DNA from: Prevotella veroralis DSM 19559 = JCM 6290
GTDB taxonomy: Bacteria; Bacteroidota; Bacteroidia; Bacteroidales; Bacteroidaceae
Direction: 5' to 3'
DNA length: 64,000 bases
Assembly: GCF_000377625.1 (NCBI RefSeq)
Contig: NZ_KB898325.1
Coordinates: forward strand, 186,001 to 250,000
Position numbers and translations under genes: made by a program. The notes below the pieces were generated by a model. It made no database searches, was not told the origin of the DNA, and saw only the letters and a list, made by a program, of their open reading frames with translations. Of this stretch, positions 18,386 to 27,076 are shown in pieces (the stretch's first letter is position 1; every line of letters begins with the position of its first letter).

Positions 18386-19975
18386 TTATCTTTTAAGTAG
18401 ACGTTCAACCTTAGCTAACCTTTGTTGCTTGCTACCATCAAAGACGTTCTTCTTGTATAGTACGCTAATCTGCATAACTGGTTTCCCATTGTTTACATCA
18501 GCAAATTCGCCACCTAAGATGGCTAGTGTAAGGAAGTCGGAACGACGTGCATAGACGTGATGCCTGCCATTATATCCCACAGATTCAAAGCCGTTAGCGG
18601 TTAGTAATTTATCGAACTCACGTGTTACGAACCATTCGTTACCATACTGCCAAATACCTAGGTTAGGCTGCCCAATACTAAGGCTATACTGTTCTACACT
18701 GCCCTCCATACCTTGTGGAATAGGATCTTCTCCGCCACGTGCATAGAAGTAGTAGGTGCGAGCAACTACCGTTGGATCGTTCGTCTTATACACAATCGCA
18801 GCGACATCATTGGTGCTAGTCATCTGTTTCTTAATCTCTTCGCTATGCTTGTTAGCCTCATACGCTGCTACGTCATTTACTTTCTTGTCGGTTTTATGTA
18901 ATAGCTCTATCGGACCGAGGTCAAGATGTTGGAAAGTCTCGTAATCATGGTTCTGTTCGTGCATTTGATGGAAGAACAAAACAACGCTGTTATTACTCTC
19001 TCGCATATCAACATCCATAGTAAAGTGCTCTCTTATATTGACGTAATGGTTGGTATCTTGCTCATCTCGTGTATAGCCATTCGCCCGAAGGAAGTCTTGG
19101 AAGGCTTGTGACTTCACAGCATCTACTCCCTCCTTTGTTAACGATCGGGTGTAAATACGGGTAGGAACAAAATACTTGGTATCATGCACGTAGACAACAT
19201 CCTTAAAGAGAGGGGAAGTAGTCTTGAAGAAGTAACTCTCTTCATAGATTCCGTTTCCTATATCGGGAGAGCCATATTCGGTGAATAGACTTCCTCGGCG
19301 CATCTCAAAGTCCATCATCTTATGCAAACTAAAGGGATTCCCTGGGTTACATGCTAGGATGAATGTTGATACACCTGGCTGCTTAACCACAATCTCACTA
19401 GTCTTCCCATTTAAGGATGCAATAAGTTTGATAGTCCTTTCAGCTACACCATAGTTAGCCTTAGATATGAATTTCAAGCTATGCTTCTTCTTTATAACTT
19501 GTAACCAATCAACCTGTTCTGTTTGTAATAGTTCGTATTGACTGATTTCCTTATTGATATCAGCAGTAGTAGTACCACCTCCTTGCGGAAGTATTATCTC
19601 ATTATTGGCAAAACCCAATGTAAAGTCAGACGAACTCTGCTTTACTATGACTTTCTCAACAGCCAGACCACCATCAACGAGGATATAACTATTCCTCTCC
19701 GCACCTGTAGTATTATTATCTACTCGCACAGATAGGCTGTTTCCGTTCTGTGTGATATGAATCCAAGGCTTAGGAGTTGTCGCAATCCATTCCTTACAAT
19801 TCGTATTCACCGTAATTGTTTTCTCATCTATCTGACTAGAGAATGATAACTCCTTCTCCGAAACGTTCAGATAAGGTTGCTCGAAGTTATCTTTCTCACT
19901 ACATCCCGCCATCATCACTAATAGCAGAAACAGGACATAGATGTATTGTTGTTTATATAAGTTCATTATACGCAT
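18386..19975 (-). CDS. BACON-domain lipoprotein, paralogue 1
   Basis: 529 residues. A hydrophobic signal ends in the lipobox MMAGC (Cys25). Two BACON-type beta-sandwich repeats lie at about 35-115 and 118-202, the first with the typical WI-x-x-x-NG and QSS-x-F endings. The remaining ~320 residues (from about 205, CNPGNPFSLHKMMDFEM) form a domain I cannot name. It aligns by eye with the same region of the neighbour at 20012, so the two arose by duplication. The start could also be the ATG at 19966. It is in the operon leading to the S8 protease. A surface protein, possibly binding glycan, is inferred. Confidence 0.85.
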   Translation of the reverse strand: MRIMNLYKQQYIYVLFLLLVMMAGCSEKDNFEQPYLNVSEKELSFSSQIDEKTITVNTNCKEWIATTPKPWIHITQNGNSLSVRVDNNTTGAERNSYILVDGGLAVEKVIVKQSSSDFTLGFANNEIILPQGGGTTTADINKEISQYELLQTEQVDWLQVIKKKHSLKFISKANYGVAERTIKLIASLNGKTSEIVVKQPGVSTFILACNPGNPFSLHKMMDFEMRRGSLFTEYGSPDIGNGIYEESYFFKTTSPLFKDVVYVHDTKYFVPTRIYTRSLTKEGVDAVKSQAFQDFLRANGYTRDEQDTNHYVNIREHFTMDVDMRESNNSVVLFFHQMHEQNHDYETFQHLDLGPIELLHKTDKKVNDVAAYEANKHSEEIKKQMTSTNDVAAIVYKTNDPTVVARTYYFYARGGEDPIPQGMEGSVEQYSLSIGQPNLGIWQYGNEWFVTREFDKLLTANGFESVGYNGRHHVYARRSDFLTLAILGGEFADVNNGKPVMQISVLYKKNVFDGSKQQRLAKVERLLKR

Positions 19976-20011
19976 ATTGGGATAGTATATATATAATGTA
20001 GAATCACATGA

Positions 20012-21631
20012 CTAAAACTTCAATGCCTCCTTAGCTGCCATGAAGTTCTTTACCATTCTCGCTTGAGCCTTAACAGCCTTACTACCTGCGCCAGATACCG
20101 AGGGATCGTAACTATAGAGGAGTGCAAGGGTAGGAGTATTATTGTCAGACACGCAAGTAACCGCAATTACAAGATGATCGCGCTCACGAACAAAGAAATG
20201 GTTATTCCCCGAAGAGCGTAAGTAAGAGAACCCTTCATCGCCTAGCTTCTTCTTAATCTCCTTTGTCGCAATCCACTTATTACCATATTTCCATACACCG
20301 AGGTTCGTATCCTTAAAGAGTAATGCTCCAATCTGCACGCTTCCCAGTTTAGAAGGTGCATAGCCGTCCTTATCCGTAGTATAGAATATGTGAATACGAC
20401 CGTATGGTGCCTCTGGATTTGTATTCTTCTTTAAGGTATATTGTAGCTGTGATACCTCCGTATTCTTATCTTCATTCATTGTGCGCTCCTCTTCCTTGCT
20501 ACCAGCTTTCTGCTCATATTGCTCAATCTGTGCTACCTTCACATCGTCTGATTGTAATAATTCAAGTGGATAGTAGGGAAGTTTATCAAAAGTCTTATAT
20601 TCACCGATCTGCTTCATAACAGGCGTGAACGTAAGATTAACCCCTTCGTTATTCTCTTTCTCTGATATATATACCTTCAATGATAGAAGTTCTTTCTCAT
20701 TCATGTACTCCCTATCTGATTCAGAATTACTACGAACGTAACCATGCTCAGTAAGGAATCTGTCAAAAGCTCTATCCTTTATTGCAGCAATCGCCTTGGT
20801 TCCGTCACCAACCGTAATGATTTGTGAAGGAGTAACACCATCCGAACTACAATATTGTATCAGTGTAAAGATAGGAGAAGGAGTAATAAAGGTGTACATC
20901 TCTTCCAATCCGTATGCGGGAACAGCTGTCTGATACTCGCGAAGATAACTACCGCGTCCCAGTTCATATTCCATAATCTTATGTACATCTTGCGGTGCAC
21001 CAGGGTTGATAGGTACAATATAACGCTGTACACCTGATTGCGAAACAACAATCTCTCGGGTAACATTGCCACTCTTAGCATATAACTTCACGTCGCGCTT
21101 CTGGTAAGTATCATTACGCTCTGCTATCAGCTTTATCTCTTCCTCGGCTTTGACGATCTTCAGCCAACTAACGTCCTCACTCATCGTAACGTCATAAACC
21201 GTCGAATTAGTAGTAATATCAACAGTCTTCTCACCACCCGCTTGTGGAAGATATATATTGGTTGGCATAACATCGAGCGTCACATCAGCCGCACTCTGCT
21301 TAATCTCTACTTTCCCAGTAGCCCCATTCGCATTGACTAAAACGTAGCTTGTACGTTCAGCCCCCATCTTATTCTCTCCAACCTTTACTTTCAACAGGTT
21401 TCCATCTTGTACTAATGATAGCCAATCACCCTCTTGAGGCGATGAAGCTACCCAATTACTCTGGTTAGTTGTCACACTGATGTTCCTTTCACTAGCACCT
21501 TTGTCAAACGTCACACTGTTCTCCGAAAGAACCAACGTAGGTAATTCAAACTCATCTTCCTTTGCACAAGAGAATAGGCAAAGAAGGAATCCACTAAGAA
21601 ATAGGGAGTAAAAAGTCTTTCTTAAATTCAT
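20012..21631 (-). CDS. BACON-domain lipoprotein, paralogue 2
   Basis: 539 residues from the ATG at 21631, chosen because MNLRKTFYSLFL with lipobox LFSC is a lipoprotein signal. The longer frame to 21769 would run past the promoter box at 21732. Two BACON repeats follow, then the same uncharacterised C-terminal domain as the next gene: INPGAPQDVHKIMEYELGRG, a conserved DRAFDRFLTEHGY helix, and a W-K-YGN-W-x-A/V-T-x-E block. It is the first gene of a probable four-gene operon with its paralogue, the S8 protease and the PorV-like barrel. Confidence 0.85.
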   Translation of the reverse strand: MNLRKTFYSLFLSGFLLCLFSCAKEDEFELPTLVLSENSVTFDKGASERNISVTTNQSNWVASSPQEGDWLSLVQDGNLLKVKVGENKMGAERTSYVLVNANGATGKVEIKQSAADVTLDVMPTNIYLPQAGGEKTVDITTNSTVYDVTMSEDVSWLKIVKAEEEIKLIAERNDTYQKRDVKLYAKSGNVTREIVVSQSGVQRYIVPINPGAPQDVHKIMEYELGRGSYLREYQTAVPAYGLEEMYTFITPSPIFTLIQYCSSDGVTPSQIITVGDGTKAIAAIKDRAFDRFLTEHGYVRSNSESDREYMNEKELLSLKVYISEKENNEGVNLTFTPVMKQIGEYKTFDKLPYYPLELLQSDDVKVAQIEQYEQKAGSKEEERTMNEDKNTEVSQLQYTLKKNTNPEAPYGRIHIFYTTDKDGYAPSKLGSVQIGALLFKDTNLGVWKYGNKWIATKEIKKKLGDEGFSYLRSSGNNHFFVRERDHLVIAVTCVSDNNTPTLALLYSYDPSVSGAGSKAVKAQARMVKNFMAAKEALKF

Positions 21632-21731
21632 ACTCTTCACGGTTTTAATCCGATAATATTTAAATTTAGTTGATATATTTAATATGTAACAATTCTTCAT
21701 TAGGTAAATGAATGGCATGTAAATTCGTTTG

Positions 21732-21739
21732 CAAAGGTA
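21732..21739 (-). promoter_or_regulatory. -7 box for the BACON/S8 protease operon
   Basis: TACCTTTG on the minus strand about 100 bp before the lipoprotein start. No convincing -33 TTTG is seen at the right spacing. Confidence 0.5.
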
Positions 21740-21856
21740 CTTGCTTCCTATTGATATGACAATACTCATTTATTAGTAATTTGCAGATACTAAGTCAATG
21801 AATGCTGTTGAGCATTGATCAACGAAGGTATAGATAGTTGCATAACGATCCTATTT

Positions 21857-22090
21857 TAAGTTAGAGTACGATATTCTACACGTTTGTATAATCAGTTATA
21901 CACGTTTGTATAATTAGTTATACACGTTTGTATAATTCGCTATACAAACTTGTATAGCATGATAGGTCTTATAGGAATACGATAGGACACTAACTTAAAG
22001 TACGATTGTCATCTAAGTTAAAGTACAATTGATATTTAACTTAGAGATCGATAGTTGCTTAACTTACGTTGTAATTGATAAGAAGTAGTT
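21857..22090. repeat. Intergenic array A': second copy of the 22/23-bp array
   Basis: The layout repeats that at 1.8 kb. Four 22-bp units start at 21877, 21899, 21921 and 21943; three have TACACGTTTGTATAA and the last is inverted (TACAAACTTGTATA). Then come 23-bp units at 21992, 22015, 22038 and 22061 with core ACTTAAAGTACGATTGT. A further AAGTTAGAGTACGAT unit lies to the left at about 21857. It fills most of the gap between the BACON operon promoter and the FtsX-like gene. Confidence 0.85.
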
Positions 22091-22197
22091 AGTTGAGGTA
22101 TAAAATATAATGGTAAAAGCATCATGCTTTTACTTGTCTAGCTGAATTGGATAAAGTTTATTAGGGTGGAGCATTATTCTCTCCAGAATGATGCCAC

Positions 22198-22233
22198 AAA
22201 GTAGGGACAGACGAGGGCGTCTGTTCCTACTTT
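22198..22233 (-). terminator. Terminator after the FtsX-like permease gene
   Basis: AAAGTAGGGACAGAC pairs with GTCTGTTCCTACTTT around a 6-base loop. It lies 32 bp after the stop of the minus-strand permease gene. Confidence 0.7.
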
Positions 22234-22264
22234 AAGTTTTTAGCATAGGGAGAGAAAGCTCTCT

Positions 22265-23512
22265 TTACTCATAATACATTGACTTGGCAGGATGTATATG
22301 ACTGATGAGATAACTTGGGGCAATTAGAACAATAATACAAATTAATAATGTGGCAAGGTTGAGGGCTATTATGAGGGGAATGTTAATCTCTACAGGAACA
22401 ACACTCACATAATAAGTCTGTGGGTCAAGTGTTATTAAGCCTAACCACTTTTGTAATAAGATGCAACCTAAGCCAATGATGTTTCCTAAGAGTAAGCCTT
22501 TGCCAATAATGAACGTTGAGAACCAAAGGAATATATGGCGTATCTGACGATTGCGTGAGCCGAGAGCTTTGAGAATACCAATCATTTGTGTATGCTCAAG
22601 AATAATAATCAGTAAGCCAGAAATCATTGTTACACCAGCAACGGCGGTCATAAGTGCTAGGATAATCCAAACGTTCATATCCATCAGGTCTAACCAAGAG
22701 AATATTTGGGGATTCATCTCTGTAATATTCTCGGCAGAATAAGTTTCACCATAATGATCCACCGTGTTCTTCACCTTATTTAATATCCGCATTGTGGCGA
22801 GATTGAGCTGTGAGAAGTCATTGACTTGCAATTCAGCTCCGCTATATTGATCAGGCTCCCATCCATTGAGCTTGTTGATGGTGTATAGATCCGTGAAGCA
22901 AATCTGTGAATCGAATTGCTTCATGTTAGTAGCATAAATCCCTGTAATGGTGAACTTACGGGTTCGAACTCCTTGCTTGTTAATAAAGTAAGCGAAGAGG
23001 CGTTGCCCCACTTTAAGATTTAGTTTATCTGCGATGGTCTTTGAGATAACAATCTTTTGGTGGCTTTCAGAATCAGAAAACTTTGGAAGAGTCCCTTCTA
23101 TCATATTTGAATGAATGAAGGTTGAATCGAATTCAGGACCAACACCTTTTAATAATACACCCAGGAAATCATCGTTTGTCTTTAAGATTCCCTGTGTGTA
23201 AGCATAACGCTGTACATGCTTTATACCAGGTGTACTCTTTAGAGCTCTGATTAAAGAATCATTGATTTGGATGGGGTATTGCTCGGAACCTTGTAAGGTA
23301 AGGAAGTCAGCTACAGTTATATCACTTCCGAAGCCGATAACCTTATCACGGATAGAGTGTTTAAAGCCGAGAACGACACTTACAGAGATGATCATCACAG
23401 CTAAACCTATTGCCACTCCAATGGTGGCAATACGGATAGCAGGCTTAGAAACCTTTCTGGTCTTGTCGCCTCCATTATAAATCTTTCGAGCAATAAAAAG
23501 CGGATAGTTCAT
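22265..23512 (-). CDS. FtsX/LolCE-family ABC transporter permease
   Basis: 415 residues with the usual layout: one transmembrane helix near 27-50, a periplasmic MacB-like core (about 55-265), then three helices near 283-307, 330-352 and 370-395. Bacteroidota genomes usually carry a single-protein version of LolC/LolE of this type. It would form the membrane part of a lipoprotein-release or similar ABC complex; no ATPase gene is adjacent. It starts 60 bp after the aminotransferase stop on the same strand. Confidence 0.88.
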   Translation of the reverse strand: MNYPLFIARKIYNGGDKTRKVSKPAIRIATIGVAIGLAVMIISVSVVLGFKHSIRDKVIGFGSDITVADFLTLQGSEQYPIQINDSLIRALKSTPGIKHVQRYAYTQGILKTNDDFLGVLLKGVGPEFDSTFIHSNMIEGTLPKFSDSESHQKIVISKTIADKLNLKVGQRLFAYFINKQGVRTRKFTITGIYATNMKQFDSQICFTDLYTINKLNGWEPDQYSGAELQVNDFSQLNLATMRILNKVKNTVDHYGETYSAENITEMNPQIFSWLDLMDMNVWIILALMTAVAGVTMISGLLIIILEHTQMIGILKALGSRNRQIRHIFLWFSTFIIGKGLLLGNIIGLGCILLQKWLGLITLDPQTYYVSVVPVEINIPLIIALNLATLLICIIVLIAPSYLISHIHPAKSMYYE

Positions 23513-23572
23513 AAGTTCTGTCCATGGTGTTCATGAACTATAATTTTAGAATTATAAACTTGAGTTTTGATT

Positions 23573-24778
23573 TTATTCTTCCTTTACGCGTCCTGGGTAT
23601 GCCTCTAGTGCCTTTTGTAGGATAAACAAAGCACGCTGTAAGTCTTCTCGTTTAAGTACGTATGCAATGCGAACTTGATTACGACCGGCACCAGGGGTTG
23701 TATAGAAGCCACTAGCAGGAGCCATCATGACAGTTTCGCCTTCATAGCTGAACTCTTCCAAGCACCAACGACAGAATTTATCAGAATCATCAACAGGCAA
23801 CTTTGCTACAGTATAGAAAGCTCCCATAGGGATAGGGGAGTAAACACCTGGTATACGATTTAAGCCATCAATAAGACATTTACGTCGTTCGACATACTCA
23901 TCATATACATCACGATAATATGATTGTGGAGCATCAAGACTTGCCTCTGCTACGATCTGACCAATAAGTGGTGGAGACAAACGTGCTTGGCAGAACTTCA
24001 TGACGGCTTTGCGTATCTCTTCATTCTTGGTTATCAAAGCTCCGATACGTATTCCGCATTCGCTGTAACGCTTAGAAACAGAATCTATAAGTATCGTGTT
24101 ATTCTCTATCCCCTGCAAGTGCATTGCCGAGATATAGGGTGAGCCTGTATAGATGTATTCACGATAGACCTCATCAGAGAAGAGATATAAATCATATTTC
24201 TTAACGAGGTCACGTATTTGATTCATCTCTCTACGTGTGTACAAGTAACCCGTAGGATTATTAGGGTTACAAATCATAATAGCACGTGTGCGCTCATTAA
24301 TCAACTTCTCGAATTGTTCAACCTTGGGAAGGGCGAAACCTTCTTCAATAGATGTAGCAATAGTCTTTATCTTTGCACCTGCAGAAATGGCAAATGCCAT
24401 ATAATTAGCGTATGCAGGTTCTGGGATAATAATTTCATCTCCGGGGTTAAGGCAGGACATGAACGAGAATAGGACAGCCTCTGAACCTCCTGATGTGATA
24501 ATAATATCATCAGGCGTAACATTTATGTTAAACTTCTTATAAAAGTCACATAGTTTCTTTCGGTAAGACAGATTACCTTGTGATGGAGAATATTCTAGAA
24601 TCTTTCGATCTATATTCTTCAATGCATCCAGTCCACATTGAGGTGTGGGTAAATCTGGTTGTCCTATATTTAAATGATAAACTTTAGTGCCACGCTCTTT
24701 TGCCGCAGCAGCAAGTGGAGCCAACTTTCTAATAGGCGACTCTGGCATTTCAAGCCCACGAACTGATATTTCTGGCAT
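23573..24778 (-). CDS. Pyridoxal-phosphate aminotransferase, class I/II
   Basis: 401 residues, full length for the AspC-like group. Lys236 in DSVSKRYSECGIRIG is the PLP lysine. NPNNPTG (171-177) and SDEVYREY (201-208) hold the cofactor-binding Asn, Asp and Tyr, and an Arg in GRNQVRIAYV near the C-terminus binds the carboxylate. The amino acid used cannot be told from the sequence; an aspartate or related aminotransferase is likely. A divergent DUF4494 gene shares the upstream region. Confidence 0.93.
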   Translation of the reverse strand: MPEISVRGLEMPESPIRKLAPLAAAAKERGTKVYHLNIGQPDLPTPQCGLDALKNIDRKILEYSPSQGNLSYRKKLCDFYKKFNINVTPDDIIITSGGSEAVLFSFMSCLNPGDEIIIPEPAYANYMAFAISAGAKIKTIATSIEEGFALPKVEQFEKLINERTRAIMICNPNNPTGYLYTRREMNQIRDLVKKYDLYLFSDEVYREYIYTGSPYISAMHLQGIENNTILIDSVSKRYSECGIRIGALITKNEEIRKAVMKFCQARLSPPLIGQIVAEASLDAPQSYYRDVYDEYVERRKCLIDGLNRIPGVYSPIPMGAFYTVAKLPVDDSDKFCRWCLEEFSYEGETVMMAPASGFYTTPGAGRNQVRIAYVLKREDLQRALFILQKALEAYPGRVKEE

Positions 24779-24855
24779 AATTGTTTTGTTTATCCTCCTT
24801 TACTGATTACAAATAGGAGGAAGGGCATCTACCCATAGTTCTTTTACTATGCGTG

Positions 24856-24924
24856 CAAAGTTATATATTTTTTTTTATTTAATGGCACATTAAGATGATT
24901 AACGCAGATTTTTTACTACTTTTG
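24856..24924. promoter_or_regulatory. Divergent -7 boxes
   Basis: TAACTTTG on the minus strand (24863-24856) for the aminotransferase and TACTTTTG on the plus strand (24917-24924) for the DUF4494 gene. Confidence 0.6.
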
Positions 24925-24997
24925 CGCTACATAAAAACAAGCAGTGTCTCATCCTCTCTTAGATGATGGGGAATGTATAATCTAAATAATTAAAGGT

Positions 24998-25486
24998 ATG
25001 AGAAGTAGAACTAGTACATGGTTTGAAACAAGAGTGAGATATGATAAAACCATGGAGGATGGTCAGAATAAGAAAGTGATTGAGCAATATGTCGTTGATG
25101 CTTTCAGCTTTTCAGAGGCAGAGGAGTTTATTACCGAAGAGATGTCACATTATGTAAGCGGTGAGTTTGATGTAAAAGCAATTGCACCAGCAGCATACGG
25201 CGAGATATTCTTTAGTGATATCGATACGGATGATAAGTGGTTTAAAGCTCGTCTAGCTTTTATTACTATTGATGAGAAGACAGAGAAAGAGAAACGTTCT
25301 TCTGTTACTTATCTTGTTCAAGCACATTCTGTCAATGGAGCTGTTAAGCATGTAGACGAAGTGATGGGGGGTACTATGATTGATTATGAAATAGCAGCTA
25401 TCACAGAAACAAAGATTATGGATGTCTTTGAGCATCGTGCAGATAAAAATAATGAAGCAGAGAATAAGCCAGAGTTCGAACAATAA
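24998..25486 (+). CDS. DUF4494 family protein
   Basis: 162 residues, cytoplasmic, with no signal or membrane segment. The opening W-F-E-T-R-V-R-Y-D-K and the middle FSEAEEFITEEM and KWFKARLAFITIDE match the DUF4494 family found in Bacteroidota. No function is known. It lies 28 bp before the YggS gene on the same strand, so the two are probably co-transcribed. The C-terminal tail is acidic and low complexity. Confidence 0.85.
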   Translation: MRSRTSTWFETRVRYDKTMEDGQNKKVIEQYVVDAFSFSEAEEFITEEMSHYVSGEFDVKAIAPAAYGEIFFSDIDTDDKWFKARLAFITIDEKTEKEKRSSVTYLVQAHSVNGAVKHVDEVMGGTMIDYEIAAITETKIMDVFEHRADKNNEAENKPEFEQ

Positions 25487-25514
25487 TATAATTAAAAGGT
25501 AAAGGCTTATAATT

Positions 25515-26186
25515 ATGTTTGATGTCGCAAAGAATTTACATGAAGTACTCGATACGCTTCCTGATGGAGTGAAATTGGTTGCTATCAGTAAGTTTCATCC
25601 TAAAGAGTATATCGAGGTCGCTTATCGTGAAGGGCAGCGTATCTTTGGGGAAAGTCACGAACAAGAGTTGGCTGGCAAGGTCCAGAGTCTTCCCAAAGAT
25701 ATCGAATGGCACTTCATTGGACACTTGCAGACAAATAAGGTAAAGTACATTGCTCCTTATATATCAATGATAGAAGCTGTAGATACTGTCAAGCTTTTGA
25801 AGGAGATAAACAAGCAAGCTGCAAAGCATAATAGAGTCATCAATGTTCTCTTAGAGTTGCATATTGCGGAGGAGGATAGTAAATATGGTTTTACTCCTGA
25901 CGCTTGTCGTGAGTTTTTGAAGAATGGCGAGTGGCGAGGACTAAAGAATGTGCATATATCTGGATTGATGATGATGGCTTCTAATGTTGAAGATCAAGAG
26001 CAAATACGTAAAGAGATGACATTTGCTTCCAATTTATTTGATGAGCTAAAGGCATCTTATTTCTCTGATGATCCCGAATTTAAAGAGCGTTCATGGGGCA
26101 TGAGCCATGATTATCCAATAGCCGTTGAATGCCATTCAACCATGGTGCGTGTCGGTACAGCTATTTTTGGTCCTAGAGTTTATTAA
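25515..26186 (+). CDS. YggS-family PLP-homeostasis protein
   Basis: 223 residues. The PLP lysine is Lys26 in LVAISKFHP, followed by the family motifs FGESHEQELAGK, WHFIGHLQTNKVKYI and the phosphate-binding end SMGMSHDYP-like (SWGMSHDYPIAVE) with MVRVGTAIFG. Proteins of this family bind PLP and balance vitamin B6 and amino acid pools rather than catalyse a known reaction. It is co-directional with the DUF4494 gene; a strong bidirectional terminator follows. Confidence 0.95.
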   Translation: MFDVAKNLHEVLDTLPDGVKLVAISKFHPKEYIEVAYREGQRIFGESHEQELAGKVQSLPKDIEWHFIGHLQTNKVKYIAPYISMIEAVDTVKLLKEINKQAAKHNRVINVLLELHIAEEDSKYGFTPDACREFLKNGEWRGLKNVHISGLMMMASNVEDQEQIRKEMTFASNLFDELKASYFSDDPEFKERSWGMSHDYPIAVECHSTMVRVGTAIFGPRVY

Positions 26187-26192
26187 TGAGGA

Positions 26193-26242
26193 ATAAGATT
26201 ACTTTCATGAATGTGTAGTTTACATGATGAAAGTAATCTTAT
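26193..26242. terminator. Bidirectional terminator
   Basis: A perfect 16-bp stem, ATAAGATTACTTTCAT with ATGAAAGTAATCTTAT, between the convergent YggS and TrmH genes. Confidence 0.85.
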
Positions 26243-26246
26243 CGTT

Positions 26247-26939
26247 TTATCTTCTTCTAAATTCAGCACAGACTATAGATGTTGCAATTGCAACATTCAA
26301 TGACTCTGCGGTGTTACCATCTGAGGAATAGCTTGGGATATATAATTTGCGATTAATCTTTGTACGGAGTAAAGGTGAAATACCTTTGCCTTCATTACCC
26401 ATCACAATCATACCATGGTGTGATAGTTCTTGTTTATAGATATTCTCACCATCCAGTAGAGTAGCATATATAGGATAATCGGCAGGTAAAGATTCAACCA
26501 TCTTATTTAAATCCACATAGTGTAACTGCACTCTTGCTATACTCCCCATTGTAGCCTGAACTACTTTCGGATTCCAGCAATCGGCTGTGTCTAATGAACA
26601 AAAGATATCTTTAATGCCAAACCAATCAGCCACTCGGATGATTGTTCCTAGATTTCCTGGGTCTTGTACACCATCAAGAGCTAGGACGAGTTGATTCATA
26701 GATAGTTCTTTGAATCTATTAGTAGGTAAATGAAAGACACCGAGCATAGATTGTGGATGTTGTAGAAAAGATATCTTCTTAATGTCTTCTATATCCTCAA
26801 AAACTTCTTTTGCTATGAAGCCCGCCTGCAACAAGTCCTTAACAACCTTTGGTCCTTCTGCAACAAATAGCCCTACTTTCTCTCGTCCTTTCTTCGTTTC
26901 AAGAGAACGGATAAGTTTTATTTTATTCTTAGAAATCAC
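26247..26939 (-). CDS. TrmH/SpoU-family RNA 2'-O-methyltransferase
   Basis: About 230 residues if the GTG at 26939 is the start (VISKNKIKLIRSLETKKGR). The frame extends to an ATG at 26966, but a -7 promoter box at 26951-26944 lies inside that extension, so the later start is favoured. It has an N-terminal substrate-binding domain (FVAEGPKVV) and the SpoU knot motifs: LDGVQDPGNLGTIIR, IVMGNEGKGIS, and SSDGNTAESLNVAIA. It should methylate rRNA or tRNA ribose; the site is unknown. It diverges from tamL. Confidence 0.92.
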   Translation of the reverse strand: MISKNKIKLIRSLETKKGREKVGLFVAEGPKVVKDLLQAGFIAKEVFEDIEDIKKISFLQHPQSMLGVFHLPTNRFKELSMNQLVLALDGVQDPGNLGTIIRVADWFGIKDIFCSLDTADCWNPKVVQATMGSIARVQLHYVDLNKMVESLPADYPIYATLLDGENIYKQELSHHGMIVMGNEGKGISPLLRTKINRKLYIPSYSSDGNTAESLNVAIATSIVCAEFRRR

Positions 26940-26943
26940 GTTG

Positions 26944-27002
26944 CAAAAATACAAAAAAAACAGCACGCAGTATCTATTACTCTTAACTTTTTAGTATCTT
27001 TG
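26944..27002. promoter_or_regulatory. Divergent -7 boxes between the TrmH gene and tamL
   Basis: TATTTTTG on the minus strand (26951-26944) ends 4 bp before the GTG start of the methyltransferase gene. TATCTTTG on the plus strand (26995-27002) serves tamL. Confidence 0.55.
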
Positions 27003-27076
27003 CCGCAATTTCTGACACAACTTTCTTATATGTGTTAGGAATAACGGCGAAGCTAAAGGATAAATTCACAATAGCA

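Noticed and set aside
27032..27076. GTG start for tamL
   Set aside because: It places 15 residues ahead of a good lipoprotein signal; the ATG at 27077 is better.
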